Shown one piece after another: positions 16,193-22,923 of a stretch of 50,494 nt of DNA. The stretch's first letter is position 1; each line of letters starts with the position of its first letter. Origin of the DNA: a virus; the IMG/VR virus record IMGVR_UViG_3300020020_000046, positions 1 through 50,494 of that record; one strand, written 5' to 3'. The translations under genes were made by a program, and so were the position numbers. Under the pieces are notes generated by a model. It was not told where the DNA came from, ran no database searches, and saw only the letters and a list, made by a program, of their open reading frames with translations.

Positions 16193-16707
16193 CGTGGGTC
16201 CCCGACCTTTGACATCGAGCTCTTGGCCCCCCGGCCCTCGCGCGCGCCCCCGGGAGGGGCCGAACGACCAATAGGAACGGTAGAACTCTCTGTTTGTGTT
16301 TGTGTTTTCGTTGGCATGGGGTCTAGCATCGGTTGAGCATCGCTTGGAGCATTGCCCGGAGGAATGCTCGGAGCATCGCTACCAGCATTGCTACGAGCAT
16401 CGTTGAGGTTGCCCCAGCGGGCGTCAGCGGCCCGGCTGGCCTTGTCCTTCGCGGCCTCCCTCGAGGCGTCGACGATGGCCAGCCGGTAGCGGTCGCCGGT
16501 GACGGTCAGCAGGCCGTTCATCAGCGCGAGCTGCTCGTCATCGACCCAGCGCGGGATCGACGGCGCGAGCGGCCACAGCGCGTCGGCCTCGAGGTACAGC
16601 AGCAGCCAGGCGCCGAGCGCCGCGCGATCGGCCCGGAGCGGGGCGTAGCGCTCCTCGGTGAGCACCTCGCGGGGCACGATGACAAAGCGGCGGTCATCCT
16701 TCGCCAC
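16189..16707 (-). CDS. Lambda-O-like replication initiator candidate, 172 aa
   Basis: GTG at 16707. The N-terminal 95 residues (FVIVPREVLTEERYAPLRAD, ALGAWLLLYLEADALWP, DEQLALMNGLLTVTGDRYRL) have the look of a winged-helix replisome organiser, followed by a helix rich in Ala/Arg (KDKASRAADARWGNLND). Then comes a four-residue repeat (SNAG, SDAP, GNAP, SDAQ) encoded by the iteron-like DNA, then an AT-rich coding stretch (PTKTQTQTESS) and a basic tail. Phage replisome organisers such as lambda O bind iterons inside their own gene; that is known of the family. Here the structure is visible in DNA but the protein family is inferred. No helicase loader is seen nearby. Confidence 0.65.
   Translation of the reverse strand: MAKDDRRFVIVPREVLTEERYAPLRADRAALGAWLLLYLEADALWPLAPSIPRWVDDEQLALMNGLLTVTGDRYRLAIVDASREAAKDKASRAADARWGNLNDARSNAGSDAPSIPPGNAPSDAQPMLDPMPTKTQTQTESSTVPIGRSAPPGGAREGRGAKSSMSKVGDPR
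16270..16314. other. AT-rich stretch beside the iterons, possible unwinding element
   Basis: About 60 percent A+T by hand count over 45 bases, far above the rest of the window, with T-rich runs TGTTTGTGTTTGTGTTTT on the plus strand. It adjoins the iteron cluster on the side toward the gene's 3' end, as the AT-rich unwinding region adjoins the iterons in the lambda origin. The role is inferred. Confidence 0.6.
16324..16406. repeat. Seven tandem 12-bp iteron-like repeats
   Basis: On the plus strand seven units run head to tail: an 11-bp first unit (TAGCATCGGTT), then GAGCATCGCTTG, GAGCATTGCCCG, a decayed GAGGAATGCTCG, GAGCATCGCTAC, CAGCATTGCTAC and GAGCATCGTTGA. The core AGCAT(C/T)G is kept in six. 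The period is about one helical turn. The codons used here (GAT, GCT, AAT, GGT, CGT) end in A or T, against a genome that otherwise prefers G or C, so selection seems to act on DNA as well as on protein. Confidence 0.8.
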
Positions 16708-16710
16708 AGG

Positions 16711-17121
16711 TCAGTTGCGGGAGTGACGACGGTGGTCGACGTCGGTCGAGGTCGACTGCCCGGCCATCGCGGCCTTGAGCTGCCCCAGCGGGATGAAGTG
16801 GGCATGGGGCACGTGCGTCCGGCAGATGGCCAGCTCGGCTATCGGGTGGGGTCGCACGACGATGATCTCGGTCTCGTCTTGGCCCGGCGCCAGCCGGTCG
16901 CGGATCGCCTCTACGTTGGCGAGGGTGCCGTCGACCCAGCAGGCGGTCAGGTAGCCCTGCGCCTCGCGGGTCGCGAACAGCGCGAGCTCCTCGATGGTCA
17001 GCGGCCGCCCGGCGATGCGCTGGGCCAGGCCCATGAAGTACGTCGCCGCCGCAGACTGCACGATGGCGGCGCGGCCCATCCGGCCGCCGACGCGCTCGGC
17101 GTGCTCCTCGTGGTCGGTCAT
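16711..17121 (-). CDS. Hypothetical protein, 136 aa
   Basis: ATG at 17121 (MTDHEEHAERVGGRMGRAAI) overlaps the previous stop as ATGA. Helical with few hydrophobic runs; central sequence 'LTIEELALFATREAQGYLTA' looks like a folded helical domain, then 'IIVVRPHPIAELAICRTHVP' as strand-like sequence, and a Ser/Thr/His-rich end. No membrane segment or motif is recognised. Just upstream of the initiator-like gene and separated from it by three bases. Confidence 0.75.
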   Translation of the reverse strand: MTDHEEHAERVGGRMGRAAIVQSAAATYFMGLAQRIAGRPLTIEELALFATREAQGYLTACWVDGTLANVEAIRDRLAPGQDETEIIVVRPHPIAELAICRTHVPHAHFIPLGQLKAAMAGQSTSTDVDHRRHSRN

Positions 17122-17363
17122 GCTGAGTGACCCCCGACGTAGAGGCTGACGTCCGCGAACGGCAGGAGCTCGTAGCCGCCCTCGGCCGAGTCGCTCCTGA
17201 CGTCGCTGACGATGTAGCGCAGCTGGGGCCGGACGTCGTCGTCGGGCTCGACGATGACCACGCCAAGCACGACGCCGACGATCGTTCGACGAGCATCGGG
17301 CGGCCCGACGCGCCACGACGCGGCCCGCGGGTCCTCGTAGAGCTGGAACGAGAGGACGATCAT
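17118..17363 (-). CDS. Small beta-rich protein, 81 aa
   Basis: ATG at 17363 overlaps the upstream stop as ATGA. Alternating strands (MIVLSFQLYEDPRAASW, TIVGVVLGVVIVEPDDD, RYIVSDVRSDSAEGGYELLP) suggest a compact beta fold. No family is recognised. The 16 bases around its start are the same as those around the start of the gene before it, and both proteins begin MIV. Confidence 0.75.
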   Translation of the reverse strand: MIVLSFQLYEDPRAASWRVGPPDARRTIVGVVLGVVIVEPDDDVRPQLRYIVSDVRSDSAEGGYELLPFADVSLYVGGHSA

Positions 17364-17563
17364 CGGAGCCTCACCAGCACGGTTCCCTCGTCGATGCGCC
17401 AGAACACCGTCTTGACCGTGTAGCTCCGGCCTTGCGACTCGAAGTTGACGAGATCGCCCACTCGCGGCGGGCACGGCAGCTGGGCGGATAGGCCGCGTTC
17501 GCACGCCTTGACGAGCTCGTCGTTGGTGCCGTCGGCGATGGCCTCGAAGTCGACGACGATCAT
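17360..17563 (-). CDS. Small protein, 67 aa
   Basis: ATG at 17563 (MIVVDFEAIADGTNDELVKA) overlaps the previous stop as ATGA; earlier starts in frame would add only Arg-rich sequence. A helical first half with one Cys is followed by strand-like 'VGDLVNFESQGRSYTVKTVF', typical of a small SH3- or OB-like barrel. Function is unknown. Confidence 0.75.
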   Translation of the reverse strand: MIVVDFEAIADGTNDELVKACERGLSAQLPCPPRVGDLVNFESQGRSYTVKTVFWRIDEGTVLVRLR

Positions 17564-17775
17564 CGGAGCCCTCCGCACGGCCCGCACAGGGCCACGCTAT
17601 CGCCGATCGAGGCGATGGTCGTGCCGTGGGCGATGAGCCGGTACAGGACCCGGACGCGCCGGCAGCGCGGGCAATGGCGGCGCTTAACCCGGGCGACCGA
17701 GACCTGCAGGGTCAGGCGCAGCCCGGGCCGCTCGACGACCTCGCGGACGTCGGGAGCATCGGACACGAGTGGCAA
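17560..17775 (-). CDS. Zinc-ribbon protein with TTG start, 71 aa
   Basis: First gene of the second late sub-operon. The TTG at 17775 (LPLVSDAPDVREVVERPGLR) is supported by AGGAGG eight bases upstream and by the promoter at 17812-17840. Two Cys pairs, CPRC near residue 35 and CGPC near the C-terminus, make a zinc ribbon likely. The basic segment VARVKRRHCPRCRRVRV could bind nucleic acid. A transcription or regulatory role is possible but not shown. Confidence 0.75.
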   Translation of the reverse strand: MPLVSDAPDVREVVERPGLRLTLQVSVARVKRRHCPRCRRVRVLYRLIAHGTTIASIGDSVALCGPCGGLR

Positions 17776-17811
17776 GGGCTTGTCCTCCTGATGGCGATGA
17801 CGGATTTCGAC

Positions 17812-17840
17812 ATCCTGCTCGCCGCCGCCGCCGATGTCAA
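17812..17840 (-). promoter_or_regulatory. Promoter, TTGACA-N17-CAGGAT
   Basis: On the minus strand a perfect -35 TTGACA (17840-17835) is followed by 17 bases and CAGGAT (17817-17812), close to TAGGAT-type -10 boxes of high-GC bacteria. The first gene starts at 17775 with a strong ribosome site, leaving a leader of about 30 bases. Two hairpins just upstream separate it from the 18.1-22.1 kb genes. Confidence 0.65.
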
Positions 17841-17850
17841 GGCATGGATC

Positions 17851-17884
17851 AGCCCCGCTGTCGTGCCCAAGCGGCAGCGGGGCT
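17851..17884 (-). terminator. 10-bp hairpin upstream of the 17.8 kb promoter
   Basis: Perfect inverted repeat AGCCCCGCTG/CAGCGGGGCT with a 14-base loop, ten bases upstream of the TTGACA box. No T-run follows on the minus strand. Together with the hairpin at 18009-18041 it would stop or reduce read-through from the upstream operon. Confidence 0.55.
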
Positions 17885-18008
17885 GATGAAGTCGCCGGCG
17901 CCAGGCCCGTCTAACCACCGCGGAGGAACCGACGGCCGCCCGGGCCGCCGGCGAGGCGGATCGGACGTGGCGAGCCGCACCGTAGCACATGCGCAGCGGG
18001 CATGGGAA

Positions 18009-18041
18009 GGGCCCGGCGTAACCCCCAAAGCCGCCGGACCC
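18009..18041 (-). terminator. Hairpin after the repeat-protein gene
   Basis: Nine of ten bases pair (GGGCCCGGCG against CGCCGGACCC) with a 13-base loop, about 90 bases past the stop at 18129. The minus strand continues TTCCC rather than a long T-run. The gap 17776-18128 contains this hairpin, the one at 17851 and a promoter, and no gene was seen in it. Confidence 0.55.
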
Positions 18042-18128
18042 TTCGCCGTGGCCCCGCGGGTAGATGCGCGCCTGCCCGGACCGTCCCAGTGTGCCCGGAT
18101 GCGCGCTCCCGCGATCGCCGCAGCCAGT

Positions 18129-19052
18129 CTACTCCTTCCGGCGACCCTCGTTGGCGGCCCTCGAGCGCGTCGGCGGCTTGGGCTTGCCGGGCTTCTGGCC
18201 GGCGCGGCGGGCCTTGGCGATGATCGGGTCCACGTCGTACTTCTTGTCCTCGCCGAATGGGCCCTTGTGGTCGTCGGCCATGCCGAGATACACGATCCGC
18301 GCCTCGGCCAGCCCGTAGCGGTCGACCAGGCTGTCCCACAGCGACCCTGCCCGGACGATCGGGTCGCAGTAGCACTCGCCGTTGCGACCGCGGCGCCGGA
18401 TGCACAGTCCCGGGGCGTGGAACGGGCAGGGCGGGCAGGCGTCGGTCTTGAGGCCCGGGACCTCGGCCATCCCGCCGCCACCGCCACCCGCAGGCGGCGT
18501 GACGGGCGGCGCCACGGGCCCGACGTCGGCGGTGACCGTCGGCGCTGGGACCGCCCACGTCATGGCCACAGGATCGGGCGTCACCGTGATCGTACCGCCG
18601 GCCGCGGTGACCGTCGGCGCGGGAACGGTCCAGACCAGCGCGACGGGATCGGGCGTGGCCGTGACGTCGCCGCCCGGGGCCGCGGTCACGACTGGCGCTG
18701 GCACCGCCCACACGATCGCGACCGAGCTCGGCGTCGCGATCGTGCCGACGCTCACGCTCGGCGCAGGCACCGTCCACGTCATCGCGACCGGCGACGGCGT
18801 GACCACCCGCCCGGCCGTGACGACCGGGGCCGGCACCTGCCAGACGATGGTAACCGGGCTGGGGGTGGCCCGGACGCCGACGCTGACGACCGGAGCGGGC
18901 ACGTTCCAGACGATCGCCACCGGGGCAGGCGTCACCAGCCGCCCGGCGCTCACCGCGGGCGCTGGGACCTGCCAGACGACCGCTACCGGGGCAGGGGTCG
19001 CGGTGACATCAGCCCCCCCACCGCCGCCCTGTAGGGCGAGGAGGACGCTCAT
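18129..19052 (-). CDS. Seven-fold VPAP repeat protein with Cys-rich C-terminus, 307 aa
   Basis: ATG at 19052. After a Gly-rich start (MSVLLALQGGGGG) seven tandem units of 20-26 residues occupy about 19-177, each reading TP.PVA..W.VPAP.V. They predict short beta strands with a conserved Trp and PAP turn, as in fibrous or surface-exposed stalks. A P/G linker leads to a compact Cys-rich region (CPPCPFHAPG, then GLCIRR and ECYCD) and a charged tail. The Cys arrangement could bind zinc. Such repeats suggest a virion spike or surface protein, but no homologue is recognised. It ends the first left-hand operon just before two hairpins. Confidence 0.85.
   Translation of the reverse strand: MSVLLALQGGGGGADVTATPAPVAVVWQVPAPAVSAGRLVTPAPVAIVWNVPAPVVSVGVRATPSPVTIVWQVPAPVVTAGRVVTPSPVAMTWTVPAPSVSVGTIATPSSVAIVWAVPAPVVTAAPGGDVTATPDPVALVWTVPAPTVTAAGGTITVTPDPVAMTWAVPAPTVTADVGPVAPPVTPPAGGGGGGMAEVPGLKTDACPPCPFHAPGLCIRRRGRNGECYCDPIVRAGSLWDSLVDRYGLAEARIVYLGMADDHKGPFGEDKKYDVDPIIAKARRAGQKPGKPKPPTRSRAANEGRRKE
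18522..18998 (-). repeat. Seven tandem coding repeats (TPxPVAxxWxVPAP)
   Basis: Four units of exactly 22 codons, then units of 26 and 25 codons and a final partial one. W and VPAP are invariant in all units, the residue after W varies (Q, N, Q, T, A, T, A). The last three units carry GG-containing loop insertions. The regular spacing indicates tandem duplication in frame. Confidence 0.9.
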
Positions 19053-19055
19053 GGC

Positions 19056-19727
19056 CTAGAAGGCGGTGACCTCACACCAAATGACCGTGAAGCCCGCGAC
19101 GTAGGTGAGCCCCGCCGGTCCGATGTGGGTCGTGCGGATGGCGAAGCCCTCTTGGTTGGCGAGGATGAGCGGTGACGAACCGCCACCGCTGGCGTCCAGC
19201 AACGGCTGCGGCGCCACGATCGAGGTCGGGCCGTAGATCGTCACGGCGCCGGTGCCGATGCCGCCGAGAGCTTGGCCGATCGCGTTGGCGTCGAGCGCCT
19301 TGGTGCCGACCGTAAGCGCGCCGGTCGTGGCGATGCCGAGGTCGTTGACCTGGCTGTTGGGCTCATCCGTCCGCATCTGTAGGTTGTCGCCCGACACCGC
19401 GATCCGGGTCCCGCCCGACCCGGCCGCCGACCACGCTCGGGCCGGGAACAGGTTGAACCCGAGCGGCCCCGCGGCGCTCGCGACGGCCACGATGCCGAGT
19501 CCATCGAACATGACCTTCTGGGCGATGGCGAAGCTCTTGGTGCCCGACAGGAAGCGGAACTGGAGGAGCTCCGAGTTGGCGGCCAGCGCGGCACCGATCG
19601 TGCCGGTGAACCCGGAGTACCGATACCAGTTGCCGCTGTACGGCAGAAGGTTCGCGTGAAGGGGCTTAGCAGCTTCCTCGCCCGCCCCGACGACGACGCC
19701 GCCGTTGCCGATCAGTTGGATGCCCAT
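19056..19727 (-). CDS. Virion-like beta-rich protein, 223 aa
   Basis: ATG at 19727 has GAGGAG seven bases upstream. The sequence is Gly/Ala/Thr-rich with alternating strands (IGAALAANSELLQFRFLSGT, FAIAQKVMFDGLGIVAVASA) and no charged core, the composition of tail fibre, spike or capsid surface proteins. Its C-terminus (GPAGLTYVAGFTVIWCEVTA) is beta-rich. It lies in the operon of the VPAP repeat protein, and the two may form one appendage. No family is recognised. Confidence 0.8.
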   Translation of the reverse strand: MGIQLIGNGGVVVGAGEEAAKPLHANLLPYSGNWYRYSGFTGTIGAALAANSELLQFRFLSGTKSFAIAQKVMFDGLGIVAVASAAGPLGFNLFPARAWSAAGSGGTRIAVSGDNLQMRTDEPNSQVNDLGIATTGALTVGTKALDANAIGQALGGIGTGAVTIYGPTSIVAPQPLLDASGGGSSPLILANQEGFAIRTTHIGPAGLTYVAGFTVIWCEVTAF

Positions 19728-19738
19728 GTCTTAGCTCC

Positions 19739-20020
19739 TCACACCCATGCCCAGGCGATCGTCCAGTTGCCGTAGATGCGCCCCTTGCCGCGTGCTCGGC
19801 CGTGGATCGTGAAGCCCGTTCCCGCGACGATGTCGGCCGCGAACACGGCGAGCTCCTCGAGCATGTGCTCGTCGGCGCTGTGCTCGGCGGTCGCGACGGG
19901 GCGCAGCCATGCCTCGACCAGCGTGCCCGCCACGATGGCGGCCTGCCCCGTGACCGCCAGCGAGGCGTCCGTCTTGCCCGGGAATGCCCCGAAATCGAGT
20001 GTGGCGGTGCCGGTCGCCAT
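19739..20020 (-). CDS. Small phage protein with TAEHSADEH motif, 93 aa
   Basis: ATG at 20020 overlaps the upstream TAA by one base. The pattern 'ATLDFGAFPGKTDASLAV', 'EAWLRPVATAEHSADEHM' and 'AGTGFTIHGRARGKGRIYGN' recurs in small proteins of many tailed phages, where it is unannotated. It is likely a small virion or neck-like beta protein. Codon use and length match the neighbours. The recurrence is from memory, not from a search. Confidence 0.8.
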   Translation of the reverse strand: MATGTATLDFGAFPGKTDASLAVTGQAAIVAGTLVEAWLRPVATAEHSADEHMLEELAVFAADIVAGTGFTIHGRARGKGRIYGNWTIAWAWV

Positions 20021-20460
20021 TACGTGACCTGCAGCTGCCCTTCGGCGTTGATGACCACGTTGAACGCACCCCCGCCGCCGGCCAGCGGGAACCCTCCCGA
20101 GTCGACCCACGCGAACGGCCAGTCGTTGCCGGGTGTGCCGTCGACCCGGACGTACACGATGTAGCCCGCCATCGAGCGCGTGCCCGCCGCGACGGCCGCG
20201 CCGAAGGTGAAGTCGGGGTAATCGATCTCGGACCGATTGTTCGGGTCGTCCTGGGTGATCGTCGACGCCCCGAGGTCGGGCCGCGAGTAGCCGGCGCCGT
20301 CGTACTCGTCGAGCGTGCCGATGGCGGTGATGTTGGCCGCGTCCTGATCGGTGTCGGCGGTCGTGTTGGTCATGCACCCGATGGCCCGGATGTCGAGCGT
20401 GTCGAAATCCGCGTCGGCCTTGGCCGACTTCTGCTTGGCCGGGGTGTAGACGAAGCTCAC
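20020..20460 (-). CDS. Hypothetical virion-like protein, 146 aa
   Basis: GTG at 20460 (VSFVYTPAKQKSAKADADFD) overlaps the upstream stop as GTGA. A central stretch is acidic with IRAIGCMTNTTADTDQDAAN, then aromatic-rich strands (SEIDYPDFTFGAAVAAGTRS, YIVYVRVDGTPGNDWPFAWV). The C-terminus is Gly-rich. Composition fits an exposed structural protein. Nothing in it points to an enzyme. Together with the two genes after it it may form a small structural module upstream of the terminase. Confidence 0.8.
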   Translation of the reverse strand: MSFVYTPAKQKSAKADADFDTLDIRAIGCMTNTTADTDQDAANITAIGTLDEYDGAGYSRPDLGASTITQDDPNNRSEIDYPDFTFGAAVAAGTRSMAGYIVYVRVDGTPGNDWPFAWVDSGGFPLAGGGGAFNVVINAEGQLQVT

Positions 20461-20711
20461 GTCTCGTCGGCCGCGGACTCGGCGAGCTGGTCGGCCATCC
20501 GGCGATCCTCGGCCAGCACCTTCTCGTCGATGCGGATGCCAAGCTGGGCCGGCTCGACGCTGTAGTCGTTGCCGTAGATGGCCCAGGTCGCCGGCGGCTT
20601 GCCCTCGTCGGTCCGGGCGGTCAGGTCGGCCACGATCTCGCGCAGGTCGGCGATGAACTCCTCGACCTCGGCCTGCGAGGCGTGGGTCGTGATGTGGATG
20701 GCGATGCTCAT
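20457..20711 (-). CDS. Small acidic helical protein, 84 aa
   Basis: ATG at 20711 has AAGGAGG five bases upstream, a strong ribosome site that suggests independent translation. The helical N-terminal half (MSIAIHITTHASQAEVEEFI) and the charged C-terminal helix (LAEDRRMADQLAESAADET) show no motif. It begins a coupled pair with the 146-aa gene. Function unknown. Confidence 0.8.
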   Translation of the reverse strand: MSIAIHITTHASQAEVEEFIADLREIVADLTARTDEGKPPATWAIYGNDYSVEPAQLGIRIDEKVLAEDRRMADQLAESAADET

Positions 20712-20735
20712 GCAACCTCCTTGCGGGCCATCGTA

Positions 20736-20975
20736 TCAGGGCTCGACGCGGCTCAGGATGCAGGCGACGACGTCCTGCACGAGCCGCTCGACCTCGGCGA
20801 TGCTGACGGTCCGGCCGTCGAAGCGCAGGTTGAACGTGAGTCGGATCGTGTCGCCCTCGACGCCCATCGTGACGACGACGCGGTCGCCCTCGAAGCTGGC
20901 CATCAGCGGCGGCACCTCGGGGATGACGTCGTAGCCCGCCTCGGCCGGAGCGACCCAGCGCAGCGGCTCGGTCAC
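20736..20975 (-). CDS. Small protein, 79 aa
   Basis: GTG at 20975 (VTEPLRWVAPAEAGYDVIPE) overlaps the previous stop as GTGA; the longer frame upstream is Arg/Gly-rich antisense-like sequence. It contains a beta segment 'DRVVVTMGVEGDTIRLTFNL' followed by a short helix with one Cys. Function unknown. The next gene starts after a 24-base gap with its own ribosome site. Confidence 0.75.
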   Translation of the reverse strand: MTEPLRWVAPAEAGYDVIPEVPPLMASFEGDRVVVTMGVEGDTIRLTFNLRFDGRTVSIAEVERLVQDVVACILSRVEP

Positions 20976-21232
20976 TTGATCCTGCGCCGGCTGATGATCT
21001 GGCTGGCCGGGATGACGAGCGTCCCGAACACGTTGCCGCCCTGGCTCAACGAGCCGGTCAGCATCACGCCGCGCTTGTCGTCGGCCAGCACGTAGCCCAT
21101 CGAGCGCTGGCGAATACGCTTGCGCTCCTTCATCGCCTCGCGGTGGGCCTCCCAGCCGCCGGTCAGCAGCAGGCTGTCCTCCCACACGACCTCGAGCATC
21201 GGCAACTTCGGCACCCGGCGCTTGGGCTTCAC
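20972..21232 (-). CDS. Small basic protein, 86 aa
   Basis: GTG at 21232 overlaps the upstream stop as GTGA. Lys/Arg-rich at both ends (VKPKRRVPKLPMLEVVWEDS and QIISRRRIK) with a helical basic middle (EAHREAMKERKRIRQRSMGY). A strand-like C-terminal part (NVFGTLVIPASQIISRRR) resembles a nucleic-acid-binding or structural protein. Its place next to a helix-turn-helix regulator gives a possible regulatory context. No family is recognised. Confidence 0.75.
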   Translation of the reverse strand: MKPKRRVPKLPMLEVVWEDSLLLTGGWEAHREAMKERKRIRQRSMGYVLADDKRGVMLTGSLSQGGNVFGTLVIPASQIISRRRIK

Positions 21233-21600
21233 AGCGCGATCCCGTCCTCTGGATGTCGAGCCGCTCGCCGCTGGGCCCGGACCGGGGTCCCGCCGTCGGC
21301 GAGGCGGCGGTGGTCGGGCCGGAACGGTACTAGCGCTCGCGATGCAGCCTGCAGGTCGCGGATGTGCTGGGCCATCAGCTCGTGGGCCTCCTCGAGCCCA
21401 GCGACCCGGGCCTCGAGCTGGTCGATGAGCCGGTTGCGCCCGATCCGGCCACGCATCCCGATGCGGGCGGTGTGCTGGTAGACCGCCGAGGTGCTCACGC
21501 CGTAGCGCTCGGCGATGGCAGTCACCGACGAGCCCGGCTGGGCCAGCATGGCCATGAGCTCGGCGTCGGGCGGCAGGCGGCGCGGGCCGCCACGGCCCAT
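21229..21600 (-). CDS. Helix-turn-helix DNA-binding protein, 123 aa
   Basis: ATG at 21600 overlaps the previous stop by one base (TGATG). Residues about 25-45 (SVTAIAERYGVSTSAVYQHT) are a clear helix-turn-helix of the type in which two helices are separated by a Tyr-Gly-Val turn. A coiled-coil-like helix follows (LIDQLEARVAGLEEAHELMA), suggesting a dimer. The C-terminal 40 residues are Arg/Pro-rich. It is the second gene of the left early operon, and is a candidate for the repressor or activator acting on the AGCGC dyads; that link is inference. Confidence 0.8.
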   Translation of the reverse strand: MGRGGPRRLPPDAELMAMLAQPGSSVTAIAERYGVSTSAVYQHTARIGMRGRIGRNRLIDQLEARVAGLEEAHELMAQHIRDLQAASRALVPFRPDHRRLADGGTPVRAQRRAARHPEDGIAL

Positions 21601-22109
21601 CAGCCGGCCTTGAGGTGGCGCTTGCGCAGGACCCGGGTGCCGCGGCGGCGGCGCTTGGCGAGCTTCTCCACCTCCTCGCGGTCACGGTTCTTGCGGCGTG
21701 CCTGGCCGGGCGGGTTCTCGCCGCGGTCGCTGCGCGACGGGTTGGTCAACGGCTGGGCGGCTTCGCGCTGCCGAGCCTCGTATTCCTGCCGCGATCCAGC
21801 GATGTCGGGGACGCGCCGCCGGCTCTTGGCGTCGGGCGGCCGCCGGTTGTTGGCACCACGCCGGTCCTCGATCGCGGCCATCCCGCGCCGGACCTTGTCC
21901 GGGGCCGCCTCGGCAGCGCTCCTGAGCCCGCCCGGCTTGGGCCGCGGCTTGCCATCCTGGCGGACCGGCGTCGCCCGGCGGCGCCCGCCCTTGGGCTTGA
22001 GCGCCTCGCCGATCGAGGGCACGCTGTGGTACTTCCTCGCCTCGTCGCTGAACGAGCGGTCGGGCGTCTCGATCGAGCGCTTCTTGCGGGCTCCGGGCGG
22101 TCCGGGCAT
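21600..22109 (-). CDS. Arg/Lys-rich leader-operon protein, 169 aa
   Basis: ATG at 22109 has AAGGAGG seven bases upstream and is the first gene of the left-hand early operon. Nearly one residue in three is Arg or Lys (DKVRRGMAAIEDRRGANNRR, VEKLAKRRRRGTRVLRKRHL), with much Pro and Gly and little hydrophobic core, so it is probably disordered and nucleic-acid-binding. Its position directly after the control region suggests an early function. No family is recognised. Confidence 0.8.
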   Translation of the reverse strand: MPGPPGARKKRSIETPDRSFSDEARKYHSVPSIGEALKPKGGRRRATPVRQDGKPRPKPGGLRSAAEAAPDKVRRGMAAIEDRRGANNRRPPDAKSRRRVPDIAGSRQEYEARQREAAQPLTNPSRSDRGENPPGQARRKNRDREEVEKLAKRRRRGTRVLRKRHLKAG

Positions 22110-22136
22110 GGCGTGAACCTCCTTGTCGGGGTCGTT

Positions 22137-22166
22137 CGGCCGCCGGTGGTCGACGTCCGGCGGCCG
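22137..22166 (-). promoter_or_regulatory. Leader hairpin, perfect 10-bp dyad
   Basis: Perfect inverted repeat CGGCCGCCGG/CCGGCGGCCG with a 10-base loop that contains GTCGAC. It lies about 8 bases downstream of the -10 box and so would form the extreme 5' end of the leader of the 22.1 kb operon. It may stabilise mRNA or be an operator for a dimeric protein. Confidence 0.65.
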
Positions 22167-22173
22167 CGGGGCC

Positions 22174-22203
22174 ACCCTACGCCGCCCGATGGGCGATTGT
22201 CCA
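22174..22203 (-). promoter_or_regulatory. Promoter, TGGACA-N18-TAGGGT
   Basis: Minus-strand -35 TGGACA (22203-22198), 18 bases, then TAGGGT (22179-22174). The likely start is near 22167, leaving about 58 bases of leader that contain the 22137-22166 hairpin and the ribosome site of the gene at 22109. Five of six bases match the -35 consensus. Confidence 0.6.
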
Positions 22204-22798
22204 GCCCGCCACAGATGCCCCAGGACGCCCCCGGGCGGCCACCCTGCGTCCAAGTGCCACTCCACCCGGTCGCGGCCCGCCACGGACCGAATCTGGCGGG
22301 CTCCGGGCCGATCCTGTCGCCCCCGGCCCTTCCCCGGAGCTGAGGTCCGCCCATCCGGCGCTCCGCAGGCACCGGCAGCGAGCCCAGCGGACACGGGAGG
22401 ACGGGATCAGGAGCAGCGGGTCTGCCCTTGCGAGAGTCGACCTGCGACCAAGGGGCACGTTACCGTCGTCACGACCCGCGTGCTGGTGCAGCGTAGCAGG
22501 GATGACCGGATGGGACCCGACGGAAACGGTGATCCCGGGGTGGGGACGACCCACCCACCCGGCGCCGCGCGCCGTCTGGTCTTGCCCCCGGCAGGGGGGG
22601 CTGCGAGCACCCGGAAAGCGCCGGTATGTTCTGATCGAGCGCGGCGGAGCACGCCCCCCGCCCCCCGGCACCACGCGCCACGAGCTCTAGGTATGGCGAC
22701 CTGGGCCCACGCACCAACGGACGTAACCAATGTTATCGGCTGCAGCGTGAGCGCTCGACACGTGGCCCGAGCTCTCTCCCGCGTCGGGGCAGGAGTGT

Positions 22799-22900
22799 CG
22801 GCCCCTCGCCCTCCCGCTCGCTTCGCTCGCCTCCGGTTCCGTCGCTCGTTCCTCGCTCCCTCCTCTCCCTCCGTAGGTTCCCTCCCCTCGGCCGGCCTTC
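22799..22900. other. Pyrimidine-rich tract
   Basis: About 100 bases on the plus strand are mainly C and T with few purines, including CTCGCTTCGCTCGCC and CCCTCCTCTCCCTCCG. Such strand-asymmetric tracts occur beside origins and unwind or form triplexes in some replicons, but can also be plain low complexity. It precedes the dyads and iterons. Confidence 0.6.
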
Positions 22901-22901
22901 G

Positions 22902-22913
22902 AGCGCTTGCGCT
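22902..22913. promoter_or_regulatory. Dyad AGCGC-TT-GCGCT
   Basis: A five-base perfect dyad with two-base spacer, the same arms as at 22975 and 35705 but with spacer TT. It lies just upstream of the iteron pair at 22924. A candidate operator for a dimeric regulator of the right-hand operon. Confidence 0.55.
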
Positions 22914-22923
22914 ACGATGCCCC

